Source: Sphingomonas gilva (GTDB lineage Bacteria; Pseudomonadota; Alphaproteobacteria; Sphingomonadales; Sphingomonadaceae). Taken from it: DNA of 36,936 bases. The notes under the pieces are model-generated. The model had not been told where the DNA came from. It did no database searches and saw only the letters and a program-made list of their open reading frames with translations. Where the stretch lies: contig NZ_QWLV01000001.1 of NCBI RefSeq assembly GCF_003515075.1, positions 943,185-980,120 on the forward strand, in the 5' to 3' direction. A program made the translations under genes and the position numbers. Shown here in pieces: positions 1-8,056 of this stretch; position 1 is the stretch's first letter; the number at the start of each line of letters is the position of its first letter.

Positions 1-35
1 CCGGCCGGGCGCGCGGGCGGTGCCGGTCCCGCCCG

Positions 36-73
36 CCCCCCCCCCCCCCCGGGGGGGGGGGGGGGGGGGGGGG
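36..73. repeat. C15/G23 homopolymer block at window edge
   Basis: Fifteen C (36-50) are followed directly by twenty-three G (51-73). Nothing else in the window resembles this. It could be a real hairpin-forming tract, but an assembly or sequencing artefact (poly-G read tails, or a badly bridged GC-rich gap) is more likely. The surrounding 1-177 holds no confidently called gene. On the minus strand an ATG at 106-104 opens a frame reading M-S-H-R-D-R-R-S-R-T-G-P before it runs into the homopolymer. It lies about 70 nt after the nusA stop and could be the start of ylxR, cut off by the artefact. Confidence 0.8.
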
Positions 74-119
74 CCCTGTCCGCGAGCGGCGGTCTCGGTG
101 AGACATCCCCCACCCCCAA

Positions 120-141
120 CCCCTCCCCTGAAGGGGAGGGG
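120..141. repeat. GC hairpin downstream of nusA
   Basis: A perfect 10-bp inverted repeat (arm CCCCTCCCCT, loop GA) lies 37-58 nt beyond the nusA stop. Similar CCCTCCCC-type hairpins occur at 8860-8881 and 32701-32724, so this is a dispersed palindromic repeat rather than a nusA-specific site. It has no T-tract and is not a classical intrinsic terminator, though it could stabilise the 3' end of the rimP-nusA message. Confidence 0.7.
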
Positions 142-177
142 CTTAGGAACATCGCCCGGCTGTTTTCGACTAGCGTC

Positions 178-1797
178 TCATTGCGAGGATTCCGCATGCG
201 CGTCCTCCCCGGTTGCCGCTTCGGGCTCGTCCTCGAACCAGTGCGCGCGCGCGGCCATGATGATCTCGTTGCCCTGATCTTCGCTCAGGCCGTACTCGCC
301 GAGCACGCCGCCCTTGTCCTCGGGGCGCGAGGGCGCGCCCTCGGGGCGGCGGCGCGGTTCGGCGCGGCGCTTCTGGATCAGCTCGTCGGTGGCGAGGTCG
401 GCGAGATCGTCGAGCGTCCTGATGCCCGCCTTGCCCAGCGTGACCAGCATCGCCTCGGTCAGATAGGGCATCTCGGCCAGCGCGTCCTCTACGCCCAGCG
501 CGCGGCGCGCCTCGCGATTGGCCTCTTCGCGGCGCTCGAGCGCTTCCTGCGCGCGGCTCTGCAGCTCCTGGCCGAGCTCCTCGTCGAAGCCCTCGATCGA
601 CGCAAGCTCGTCGATCTCGACATAGGCGACCTCCTCGAGCTCGCCGAAGCCTTCGGCGACCAGCAGCTGCGCCAGCGTCTCGTCGACGTCCAGCTCCTGC
701 TGGAACATCTCGGAACGCTCGACGAACTCGCGCTGGCGCTTCTCGCTGGCGTCGGCCTCGGTCAGAATGTCGATCCCCTTGCCGGTCAGCTGGCTCGCCA
801 GGCGGACATTCTGCCCGCGGCGGCCGATGGCGAGGGAGAGCTGGTCATCGGGAACCACCACCTCGATGCGGTCCTCCTCCTCGTCGATGACGACGCGGCT
901 GACCGAGGCGGGCTGCAGCGCGTTGACGACGAAGGTGGCGGTGTCCTCCGACCAGGGGATGATGTCGATCTTCTCGCCCTGCATCTCCTGGACGACCGCC
1001 TGGACGCGGCTGCCCTTCATGCCGACGCACGCGCCGACCGGATCGATCGAGCTGTCGCGGCTGATCACGCCGATCTTGGCGCGGCTGCCCGGATCGCGCG
1101 CCGCCGCCTTGATCTCGATGATGCCGTCGTAGATTTCGGGCACTTCCTGCGCGAACAGCTTCTTCATGAAATCGGGGTGCGCGCGGCTGAGGAAGATCTG
1201 CGGACCCCGGTTCTCGCGCACGACGCGCAGGATCAGCGAACGGACACGGTCGCCGACGCGGACCACCTCGCGCGGGATCTGCTGGTCGCGGCGGATGACG
1301 CCCTCGGCGCGGCCGAGATCGACCACGACATGGCCGAACTCGACGCGCTTGACGACGCCGGTGATGATCTCGCCGGCGCGGTCCTTGAACTCCTCATACT
1401 GGCGCTCGCGCTCGGCGTCGCGGACCTTCTGGAAGATCACCTGCTTGGCGGCCTGCGCGGCGATGCGGCCGAATTCGATCGGGGGCAGCGGATCGACGAT
1501 GAAATCGCCGACCACCGCGTCCTTCTGCAGCTTCTGCGCGCCCTTCAGATCGACCTGCTTGAAATAGTCGTCGACCGCCTCGACCACCTCGACCACGCGC
1601 CACAGGCGGAGATCGCCGGTGTTGGGATCGAGCTTGGCGCGGATGTCGTTCTCCGCGCCGTAACGCGCGCGGGCGGCGCGCTGGATCGCGTCCTCCATCG
1701 CCTCGATGACGATGCCCTTGTCGATCAGCTTCTCCTTGGCGACCGAATCGGCGATCGCGATCAGCTCGGCGCGGTTGGCGGTAACGGCGGTGGCCAT
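178..1797 (-). CDS. nusA: Transcription termination/antitermination protein NusA
   Basis: NusA binds RNA polymerase and nascent RNA and modulates pausing, Rho-independent termination and antitermination. The 539-residue product shows the full family order: N-terminal polymerase-binding domain (about 1-130), S1 domain (about 135-200, with [16 protein letters not shown]), two KH domains (about 230-345, with [12 protein letters not shown] and [13 protein letters not shown]), then a C-terminal half with acidic helix-hairpin-helix repeats ([16 protein letters not shown], and [17 protein letters not shown]), as is usual for proteobacterial NusA. An Arg/Pro-rich stretch ([19 protein letters not shown]) interrupts the C-terminal region. 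Its ATG (1797-1795) overlaps the rimP stop by one base (TGATG), implying translational coupling. The conserved order rimP-nusA supports both calls. The usual next genes, ylxR and infB, would lie beyond the left edge. Confidence 0.98.
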   Translation of the reverse strand: MATAVTANRAELIAIADSVAKEKLIDKGIVIEAMEDAIQRAARARYGAENDIRAKLDPNTGDLRLWRVVEVVEAVDDYFKQVDLKGAQKLQKDAVVGDFIVDPLPPIEFGRIAAQAAKQVIFQKVRDAERERQYEEFKDRAGEIITGVVKRVEFGHVVVDLGRAEGVIRRDQQIPREVVRVGDRVRSLILRVVRENRGPQIFLSRAHPDFMKKLFAQEVPEIYDGIIEIKAAARDPGSRAKIGVISRDSSIDPVGACVGMKGSRVQAVVQEMQGEKIDIIPWSEDTATFVVNALQPASVSRVVIDEEEDRIEVVVPDDQLSLAIGRRGQNVRLASQLTGKGIDILTEADASEKRQREFVERSEMFQQELDVDETLAQLLVAEGFGELEEVAYVEIDELASIEGFDEELGQELQSRAQEALERREEANREARRALGVEDALAEMPYLTEAMLVTLGKAGIRTLDDLADLATDELIQKRRAEPRRRPEGAPSRPEDKGGVLGEYGLSEDQGNEIIMAARAHWFEDEPEAATGEDAHAESSQ

Positions 1798-2414
1798 CAG
1801 TCCTGGTCCTCTGTTTCGAATTCTTCGGCGCCCTCCGACGAGAGCGGTTGGGTGGCGGCGATCAGGCGGTCGGTGAGCAGCAGCTTGGCGCTGGCAATCT
1901 TCTCGAAGTTCACGCTTGTGAGGCCATGACCTCGCACGTATATCGTTACGCTATCGTCACGATCCGTGCCGGCGAGATCGCCGGTCAGCTGCTTGCGGCC
2001 GTCGACCGGCTCGGCGAGGGTGATGCGCGCCTCATGCCCCTTCCAATCCTCGAAATCCTTGAGGCGGGTGAGCGGGCGGTCGATGCCGGGCGAGCTGACC
2101 TCCAGCCGATAGGCGTCGTCGATCGGGTCCTTCTCGTCGAGCACGTCCGAGATGCGGCGCGACAGATCGGCGCAGTCGTCGATCGTCAGCTGGCGCGTGT
2201 CGGGCCGCTCGGCCATCACCTGCAGCGTGCGATCGCCCGCGCCGCCGAACAGCTTGACGCGCACGAGATCGAAGCCGAGCGCGCGCGCTTCGGGTTCGAT
2301 CAGTTCGGTCAGACGGGCTTCGAGTTCGGCCAAGGCGGTGTTCCATAGATGCGCTTCCGCGAGCCGGAGCGGAGCGCCCCAGCCTCGATCATGTGTAACG
2401 ATGTCGAGAAGCAC
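1797..2414 (-). CDS. rimP: Ribosome maturation factor RimP
   Basis: RimP assists late maturation of the 30S ribosomal subunit. The recognisable family region runs from LTELIEPEARALGFDLVRV through DDCADLSRRISDVLD and the motif YRLEVSSPGIDRPL, followed by a C-terminal SH3-like domain. The long frame opens with GTG at 2414 and gives 205 residues, longer than usual for RimP. The first ~27 residues (with several tryptophans) do not look like the family, and no good ribosome binding site precedes the GTG. An in-frame TTG at 2333 would give 178 residues beginning just before the conserved region and is a credible alternative. The stop overlaps the nusA start. The divergent neighbour is a GGDEF protein, so 2415-2528 must hold promoters for both directions; I see no clear motif there. 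Confidence 0.93.
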   Translation of the reverse strand: MLLDIVTHDRGWGAPLRLAEAHLWNTALAELEARLTELIEPEARALGFDLVRVKLFGGAGDRTLQVMAERPDTRQLTIDDCADLSRRISDVLDEKDPIDDAYRLEVSSPGIDRPLTRLKDFEDWKGHEARITLAEPVDGRKQLTGDLAGTDRDDSVTIYVRGHGLTSVNFEKIASAKLLLTDRLIAATQPLSSEGAEEFETEDQD

Positions 2415-2528
2415 GCCGGATATAGATCACCGCGCGAGGATCGGCAAGCCTCGGGTTCGACAAGGCCGTTTCGATTGGTTAATCAAGGCTGAAGGCCGTT
2501 CGGGGAGCAGCGGTCGCAAGGGGGCCGA

Positions 2529-4211
2529 GTGATTCTTCTGCGCGTCGCGCTTCTGGTCTGCGTCCTCGCAACCTCCGCCTTTTGCGCCGCGCTGGCCCGC
2601 GCGCAGGCGCCCGGATCGATCGACGCGGCGGGCTGCGCCTTCTACGCGCCGGCGGGGGCGGATCCGCGCAGCATCATCGCCAGCCCGCCGCCCCCTTGCA
2701 CCAAGGCGCTGGAGAAGCCCGAGGGCCGCGTCTCGTTCGTGCTGTTCGGCGGGCTTTCGGCGACCGCGCGGCCGGGCGACCCGCTGGAATTCTCCCACCG
2801 CCAGGCGCGATCCGACTTCGAGCGCATCTATTTCCGTTATGCCGACGGCGTGGTGCTGCAATCGCCCACCGCGCGCGACGAGGCGGTGCGGCCGATGGCG
2901 CCCAACGACCTGTATTTCGCCGTGCCCTACCGCCCCGTTCCGCTGACCGAGATACTGGTGCAGGCGACCGGGTTCGAGAACCGCCTGGGCCTCGCCAAGC
3001 GCGCCCGGCTGGAGACGCGCAGCACCAATCTGGGCTACGAGGCCGGGCACCACCTGGCATACGGGCTGTTCGGCGGCGCGATCATCGCCATGCTGGCCTA
3101 CAACCTGCTGCTGTGGTGGGCGCTGCGCTATCGCTTCATCCTGTTCTATTGCCTGGTGGGCCTCGCCATGGTGATGTTCGGCGTGTTCTGGTCCGGGCTG
3201 ATCCGGCTGGCCATCCCCGGACTGTCCGTCAATCAGCAGATCGCCGGCAATTTCCTGAGCCTGTCGCTGATCATCGCCGCCGTGCCCCTGTTCCTGTTCG
3301 CCTTCGTCGAATCCAACACGATTCCCCGCTGGCTGAGACGCGTCACGCTGGCCGCCGCCAGCATCGCGGTGATCGCATCGCTGCTGCGGCTGCTGCCGGG
3401 CGCGGCGCAGCGCGCGACGATCGACCTCGCCACCTATCTGGGGCTGCTCGCGACCATGGCGATGATCGTCGCCTGCGTCGGCTTCGCGCTCGCCAACCGC
3501 AGCCGCGCGGTGCGCTATTTCATCATCGCCTGGACCATACCGCTGGGCTTCGCCGCGTTCCGCACGCTGTGGGGCATCGGCGCGATCGCCGCGGACGGGC
3601 CGCTGATGGACGTCAGCCCCTTCGCCGTGATGGCGCTGGAGATGGTGCTGAGCGCGATGGGCATCGCCGCGCGCATCCGCACCATCCGCGACGAGCGCGA
3701 CGACGCGCAGGCGATGCGCGCGATGCTGCAGCATTTGGCCGACACCGATCCGCTGACCGGGCTGCTCAACCGCCGCGCCTTCCTGGAGCAGGCGCATGAC
3801 CGCGAGGGCGACCAGCGGCTGATCCTGATCGACATCGACCGGTTCAAGACGGTCAACGACCGGTTCGGGCACGAGGCGGGGGACTGGGTGCTGGTCGAGA
3901 TCGCCCGCCTGCTGCGCACCAACACGCCCGAAGCCGCGCTGGTCGGGCGGCTGGGCGGCGAGGAGTTCGCCATATTGCTGCCGGTCGACGGCAGCCCGGA
4001 CAGGCTGGGCGAGACGCTGATCCTGACGATCGCCTACGCCCCCATGCCGATCCGTTCGAAGATCACCGCGAGCGCGGGCGAGGCGAGCGGCTCCAGCCTC
4101 AGCGAGGCGGAGTGGCGGGCGCTGTACAACAGCGCCGACGCGGCGCTTTACGCGGCCAAGGCCGACGGCCGCAACTGCCTGCGCCGCGACGTCGCGAGCG
4201 TCGCGGCTTAG
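2529..4211 (+). CDS. Membrane diguanylate cyclase (7TMR-DISM type sensor + GGDEF)
   Basis: This probably makes cyclic di-GMP from two GTP at the inner membrane. The 560-residue protein begins with a signal-like segment (1-26), followed by a periplasmic region of about 150 residues resembling the DISM extracellular sensor, with the end motif NRLGLAKRARL and LAYGLFGG leading into about seven hydrophobic helices (about 175-385). A short coiled linker (IRTIRDERDDAQAMRAML) leads to a GGDEF domain starting at DTDPLTGLLNRRAF. The active-site signature is GGEEF at 476-480, so catalysis is plausible. The RxxD inhibitory site normally five residues upstream is absent (TPEA instead), suggesting no classical product feedback. 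The start is GTG. No phosphodiesterase or target gene is adjacent, so the regulated process is unknown. Confidence 0.9.
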   Translation: MILLRVALLVCVLATSAFCAALARAQAPGSIDAAGCAFYAPAGADPRSIIASPPPPCTKALEKPEGRVSFVLFGGLSATARPGDPLEFSHRQARSDFERIYFRYADGVVLQSPTARDEAVRPMAPNDLYFAVPYRPVPLTEILVQATGFENRLGLAKRARLETRSTNLGYEAGHHLAYGLFGGAIIAMLAYNLLLWWALRYRFILFYCLVGLAMVMFGVFWSGLIRLAIPGLSVNQQIAGNFLSLSLIIAAVPLFLFAFVESNTIPRWLRRVTLAAASIAVIASLLRLLPGAAQRATIDLATYLGLLATMAMIVACVGFALANRSRAVRYFIIAWTIPLGFAAFRTLWGIGAIAADGPLMDVSPFAVMALEMVLSAMGIAARIRTIRDERDDAQAMRAMLQHLADTDPLTGLLNRRAFLEQAHDREGDQRLILIDIDRFKTVNDRFGHEAGDWVLVEIARLLRTNTPEAALVGRLGGEEFAILLPVDGSPDRLGETLILTIAYAPMPIRSKITASAGEASGSSLSEAEWRALYNSADAALYAAKADGRNCLRRDVASVAA

Positions 4212-4235
4212 GACGGATCGGCATTCGAGAAGGCT

Positions 4236-4587
4236 GGTTCACGCGGGAGGCGCGGAGGCGAAGCAAGATTGGTTCACGCGGAGGCGCGGAGACGCGGAGA
4301 AGAAGTAGGAGGTTGGTTCACGCGAAGGCGCGAAGGCGCGAAGAAGAAGGGAGATTGGTTCACGCGAAGGCGCGAAGAAGAAGGGAAATTGGTTCGCGCA
4401 GAGACGCGGAGGCGCAGAGAGGTGGTTCTGCCGCGTCAGCGGCTCTCATCTTTTCGCAGGGGCCCGCTTGCCGCAACGTAGCGAGGTGACATGCGCTTCG
4501 CGCAGGGTTCGGCATCTCTGCGTCTACGCGTCTCTGCGTGACCCCCCCTTCTTCTTCTTCGCGCCTCCGCGCCTTCGCGTGAACCAA
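4236..4587. repeat. Direct-repeat/core element, left copy
   Basis: Five imperfect direct repeats start at 4236, 4271, 4315, 4357 and 4391. Each begins GGTTCRCGC and continues with AAGGCGCGAAG/GAGACGCGGAG purine-rich text ending in AAGAAG. They are followed by a ~120-bp core (about 4419-4542) and then by the reverse-complement motif (CTTCTTCTTCGCGCCTCCGC... ending GTGAACC at 4585). The core recurs in inverted orientation at about 6040-6162. The element fills most of the 505-base gap between the GGDEF gene and the sugar dehydrogenase. Apparent Arg/Lys-rich reading frames through it are low-complexity shadows. Confidence 0.85.
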
Positions 4588-4716
4588 TTTTTTCGGCTGC
4601 CGATCCGTTCCGCCGCGTCCCGCTATTCGGTTCAGAGTCAATCAATGGTGGACAGACGCCGGCAACCGGGCATCTATCCACGCGTTCGAGAGCAAACCCG
4701 CACCGGAGATCGCCCG

Positions 4717-5883
4717 ATGAAGACCGCCTTCGCCATCCTGGCCCTTGCCAGCGCCGCCGCCTGCAACGCCTCCGGCCCCGATGCCTCGGCCAACGCCGCA
4801 TCGGCCAACGCCGCCACCGCGCCGGCGCAGGCGACGGACGGCAAGCCCTTCTTCGTCACGCCCGTCGCCCAGTTCGCCTCGCCCTGGGCGATGACCTTCC
4901 TGCCCGACGGGCGGATGCTGGTGACCGAGAAGGCCGGACAGATGCTGCTGGTCTCCGCCGACGGCAAGACCAAGACGCCGGTATCGGGCATTCCGGCGGT
5001 GGACAGCGACGGGCAGGGCGGTCTGATGGATGTCGTGCTGCATCCGGATTTCGCGCAGAACCGCACCGTCTATTTCAGCTATTCGGCGACCGGGCCGGGC
5101 GGCAAGGGCGTGCTGCTGGCGCGGGGCACGCTGGCGGAACGGAGCAGGCGGGCGGCGCTGGAGAATGTCCAGACGATCTTCACCGCGACCCCGTTCGTTT
5201 CAGGGAGCGGCCATTATTCGGGCCGCATCGCCTTTTCGCCCGACGGCCGATATCTGTTCTTCACCAATGGCGAGCGCCAGAAGTTCGACCCTGCGCAGGA
5301 TCCCAAGGCGACGCTGGGCAAGGTGCTGCGCCTGAACCTGGACGGCACGCCCGCGGCGGGCAATCCGCTCGCCGCCAAGGGCTTCCACCCGGCGGTGTGG
5401 AGCTATGGCCACCGCAACCTGCTGGGGATCGCCTTCGACGCGGCGGGCAATCTGTGGGAGCAGGAGATGGGGCCCAAGGGCGGCGACGAGCTGAACCTGA
5501 TCCTGCCGGGGCGCAACTACGGCTATCCGATCGTCTCCGACGGCAGCCATTATGACGGCCGCGACATCCCCGACCACGACACGCGGCCCGAGTTCGAGAA
5601 GTACAAGGTCAACTGGACCCCGGTGATCTCGCCCGGCGGCCTCATCATCTATTCGGGCGACATGTTCCCCGATTGGAAGGGCGATGCCTTCATCGGCGGG
5701 CTTTCCTCGCAGGCGCTGATCCGCGTCGACATCGACGGCACCAACGCGGCGAAGGGCGACCAGTGGGACATGGGCGAGCGCATCCGCGAGGTCGAGCAGG
5801 GGCCCGACGGCGCGATCTGGCTGCTCGAGGACGGCGAGGACGGCGGCGCGGGACAACTGCTCAAGCTGACGCGGCCTTCGTAG
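4717..5883 (+). CDS. PQQ-dependent sugar dehydrogenase (soluble GDH/YliI-like) lipoprotein
   Basis: This is likely a periplasmic aldose dehydrogenase of the six-bladed beta-propeller soluble glucose dehydrogenase/YliI family. The start chosen is ATG 4717, preceded by GGAG at 4703-4706; an in-frame upstream extension to 4468 is only repeat sequence. The 388-residue product has a lipoprotein signal with lipobox ending at C16 (ALASAAAC), an Ala/Asn-rich spacer (to about 40), then family motifs: PWAMTFLPDGRMLVTEKAG, LHPDFAQNRTVYFSYS, GHYSGRIAFSPDGRYLFF, WSYGHRNLLGIAFD and WEQEMGPKGGDELNLI, followed by NYGYPIVSDG. The catalytic His is presumably in one of the propeller-loop motifs. No PQQ synthesis gene is nearby. 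The gene stands alone between two inverted copies of a repeat element. Electron acceptor and true sugar substrate cannot be told from sequence. Confidence 0.9.
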   Translation: MKTAFAILALASAAACNASGPDASANAASANAATAPAQATDGKPFFVTPVAQFASPWAMTFLPDGRMLVTEKAGQMLLVSADGKTKTPVSGIPAVDSDGQGGLMDVVLHPDFAQNRTVYFSYSATGPGGKGVLLARGTLAERSRRAALENVQTIFTATPFVSGSGHYSGRIAFSPDGRYLFFTNGERQKFDPAQDPKATLGKVLRLNLDGTPAAGNPLAAKGFHPAVWSYGHRNLLGIAFDAAGNLWEQEMGPKGGDELNLILPGRNYGYPIVSDGSHYDGRDIPDHDTRPEFEKYKVNWTPVISPGGLIIYSGDMFPDWKGDAFIGGLSSQALIRVDIDGTNAAKGDQWDMGERIREVEQGPDGAIWLLEDGEDGGAGQLLKLTRPS

Positions 5884-5990
5884 GGCTTGTCCTGATTTGC
5901 CTGCCAATTTCTTGTCGTCCCTGCATGCGCAGGGCGACGAGATGGACGCAAACTGGACAGCTCCGCGAGGTGTCGACGTTCGAAAAGATT

Positions 5991-6221
5991 GGTTCACGCG
6001 AAGGCGCGGAGGCGCGAAGAAGAAAGAAGAAGGGGTTCACGCAGAGACGCGGAGACGCAGAGATGCCGAACCCTGCGCGAAGCGCACTTCACCTCGCTAC
6101 GTCGCGGCAAGCGGAACCCTGCGAAAAGATGAGAGCCGCTGACGCGGCAGAACCACCTCTCTGCGTCTCCGCGTCTCTGCGCGAGCCCCTTCTTCTTCGC
6201 GCCTTCGCGCCTTCGTGAACC
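5991..6221. repeat. Direct-repeat/core element, right copy (inverted)
   Basis: This starts with GGTTCACGCG at 5991 and a second GGTTCACGCA unit at about 6033. It then carries the ~120-bp core in the reverse orientation to the copy at 4236-4587 (shared text includes CAGAGATGCCGAACCCTGCG and GATGAGAGCCGCTGACGCGG) and ends with complementary arm units finishing GTGAACC at 6221. The two cores flank the sugar dehydrogenase gene as a near-identical inverted pair separated by about 1.5 kb. The rest of the 366-base intergenic stretch (5884-5990, 6222-6249) shows nothing recognisable. Confidence 0.85.
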
Positions 6222-6249
6222 CCAAGTCCCGCCGGGCCGGCGGGGCAGC

Positions 6250-7080
6250 TCAAGCGGATGTCGGCGCGGCGTTGAGGTCCTGTGTGGGGTCGCTATCGGC
6301 GCGGCGATCGGAGGGCATGGCGAGCCACTCGCGCAGGGTTCGCGGCTGATCGACGCCGGCGATCCCGACCGCGGGCCATTCGTTCCGCCCGGGGAAATGC
6401 GCGGTGCCGAACAGGCGATCCCAAAGCGTCGTGAACGCGCCGAAATTCCGGTCGAAGTGCCGCGGCTCGACCGAATGGTGGATGCGGTGGAAGCGGTTGT
6501 CGACGAAGAGGCCGCGCAGCGGCCCGAAATGCCAGCGCGACGGCGAGTGGATGAACGACGCGTGGAGCTTCAGCGCCACCACCATCGCCGGCGCGGCGAT
6601 GCCGGCGTCGGACACGATCAGGCTCATCGGCAGCAGGATCATCACCGTCTGGAAGACCGGTTCGGTCACATGATGATAGGAATTGACCGCGTTGAGCTCG
6701 CGGATCGAATGATGGACCGCGTGGAAGCGCCAGAACCACCTGTGCTGCGCGCGGTGGCACCAGTAGAAGAAGAAATCGGCGACGGCTGCGGCGGCGAGCG
6801 GCGCGGCGACGCCGGCCAGCACCCCGGCCCATTCCATGCGCAGCGGCAGCACGATCAGCGGCTCGACGCCGGCCTCCGTCCATAACCGGTGGAAACCGCC
6901 GAACATCGTCGCAGTCACCGGCACCCACAGTGCCCAGAACATCAGCCCGACGAGCCTGCCGGACAGCGACTGGCTCTCGCGCGGAACGAGAAGCTCGATC
7001 GCGGTGATCGCCGCGAGGGTGAACACCACCATCCAGGAATAGGCGGCCAGATAGCCTGCGAGGTTCGTCAGGAAGATCAC
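6250..7080 (-). CDS. Fatty acid hydroxylase/sterol desaturase family membrane protein
   Basis: This is a di-iron membrane oxygenase of the sterol desaturase/fatty acid hydroxylase superfamily, hydroxylating or desaturating a lipid at the inner membrane. The 276-residue protein has hydrophobic helices at about 8-32, 42-62 and 84-108 and a hydrophobic pair around 142-172. Histidine boxes are complete: H109-x3-H113 (HRAQH), H120-x2-H123-H124 (HAVHHS), a HH pair in NSYHHVTEP, and H198-x2-H201-H202 with H208 (FHRIHHSVEPRH). The C-terminal GAFTTLWDRLFGTAHFP is typical of the bacterial branch. The last ~20 residues are polar and unconserved-looking. The lipid substrate cannot be inferred. In sphingomonads, carotenoid, hopanoid or ornithine-lipid modification are candidates. 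Confidence 0.92.
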   Translation of the reverse strand: MIFLTNLAGYLAAYSWMVVFTLAAITAIELLVPRESQSLSGRLVGLMFWALWVPVTATMFGGFHRLWTEAGVEPLIVLPLRMEWAGVLAGVAAPLAAAAVADFFFYWCHRAQHRWFWRFHAVHHSIRELNAVNSYHHVTEPVFQTVMILLPMSLIVSDAGIAAPAMVVALKLHASFIHSPSRWHFGPLRGLFVDNRFHRIHHSVEPRHFDRNFGAFTTLWDRLFGTAHFPGRNEWPAVGIAGVDQPRTLREWLAMPSDRRADSDPTQDLNAAPTSA

Positions 7081-7133
7081 GGCGCAGGACTACCGTGCGA
7101 TCCCTCACCATAAAATTAAGGCGGGGGCGCGGT

Positions 7134-7517
7134 TTACCGCACGAGCAGATAGTTCATCCGGGCGGCGGCGATGGGCTTGGCGGCGTCGTCCTGCCAGGCA
7201 TGCGCCTCGACATTGGCGACGCGGGTGCCCAGGCGGGTGACGGTCCCCTGCGCGCGCGTCTCCTTCTCGCGCCCGCCGCGCATGTAATCGACCGTGACGT
7301 TGACCGGCTTGATCCGCGTCGCATCGAATTCGATGCCGAGCGCATCGGCGAGCGCGACCACCGCCGCCATCTCCAAGAGGCCGCCGATCGCGCCGCCGTG
7401 GAGGAAACCCGGCCGGCCGGTCACGGCATGCGCGAACGGCATGGTGATGAGCGTCGCACCGCCGGCGTCGCGCGCGACGGTCAGGCCCAGGAACTCGGCA
7501 TAGGGCGGCAGGGTCAT
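7134..7517 (-). CDS. PaaI-family hotdog thioesterase (second of pair)
   Basis: A 127-residue single hotdog-domain protein with the PaaI/YdiI-type signature GFLHGGAIGGLLEMAAVVAL, where the HGG turn and following helix form the acyl-CoA thioesterase active site. The C-terminal strands (VNVTVDYMRGG and RVANVEAHAWQDD) complete the fold. It presumably hydrolyses an acyl- or aryl-CoA ester in the cytoplasm. Its ATG (7517-7515) overlaps the stop of the upstream paralogue by four bases (ATGA), so the two are co-translated and may form a heteromeric enzyme, since hotdog proteins work as dimers or tetramers. Substrate unknown. Confidence 0.88.
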   Translation of the reverse strand: MTLPPYAEFLGLTVARDAGGATLITMPFAHAVTGRPGFLHGGAIGGLLEMAAVVALADALGIEFDATRIKPVNVTVDYMRGGREKETRAQGTVTRLGTRVANVEAHAWQDDAAKPIAAARMNYLLVR

Positions 7518-7954
7518 TCGGGCGCGTCCAGGAACATGTAGGTGCCGGCGACATGGGCGAGCGGATCGGCGGCGTCGCCGTCATGCGCGACGCCGCGGAT
7601 GAAGGCGATCGAGCGGGTGATGCGATAGCATTCGCCGCGGCCGATCACCGTCCGGCCCGGGGTCGCGGGGCGCAGATAGTCGACGCGCAGGTCGAGCGTC
7701 GCCTGCGGGCGGAAGCTGCCGAGCTTGAGCCAGATCGACACGCTGGTCGCCATGTCCATCAGCGTCAGGATCGGACCGGAGGCGATTACGCCGGTGGCGA
7801 CATCGCCGATCAGCCGCGCGTCATAAGGGAGGGTCAGCTCGGCCCAGTCCTCGCCATGCGCGTGGTAGCCGATGCCGAGCGCGCCGCCATGGCCGCGCGC
7901 GCCGCCATCGAAGAAGCGCGCCGGATCGAACGCGAAGCTGGGTGTCTCGGCCAT
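7514..7954 (-). CDS. PaaI-family hotdog thioesterase (first of pair)
   Basis: A 146-residue hotdog protein. It has an N-terminal ~30-residue lead, then ARLIGDVATGVIASGPILTL with MDMATSVSIW in the active-site helix position, and DLRVDYLRPATPGRTVIG, characteristic of PaaI-type thioesterases. The usual HGG motif is replaced by ATGVIASG, so its own catalysis may differ from the overlapping partner at 7134-7517. It is divergent from the crotonase at 8057, with a ~100-bp shared upstream region. The grouping suggests acyl-CoA turnover, but no pathway is identifiable. Confidence 0.86.
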   Translation of the reverse strand: MAETPSFAFDPARFFDGGARGHGGALGIGYHAHGEDWAELTLPYDARLIGDVATGVIASGPILTLMDMATSVSIWLKLGSFRPQATLDLRVDYLRPATPGRTVIGRGECYRITRSIAFIRGVAHDGDAADPLAHVAGTYMFLDAPE

Positions 7955-8056
7955 CGCTGCGGCGCATAGGGCGGGGCGAGGCCGCGGGCAATGCTCTCTC
8001 GACGCCGGACGCGCCCGCGGCTACGGTTTTCGCAAAACGGGTATGGGAGAGAGCGG

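Noticed and set aside
181..1929. A 582-residue plus-strand frame opposite nusA
   Set aside because: NusA is unambiguous on the other strand; the plus frame is Leu/Ala/Asp-rich without domains.
2440..2465. tRNA T-arm-like sequence (GGGTTCGACAAGG) upstream of rimP
   Set aside because: No acceptor, D-arm or anticodon stem can be built around it.
2427..3872. A 481-residue minus-strand frame opposite the GGDEF gene
   Set aside because: It is Gln/His/Arg-rich with no family pattern, while the plus strand encodes a complete diguanylate cyclase.
4236..4420. CRISPR-like array
   Set aside because: Unit spacing is irregular (34-44 bases), repeats are degenerate and the intervals are themselves repeat-like, not unique spacers; no cas genes are present.
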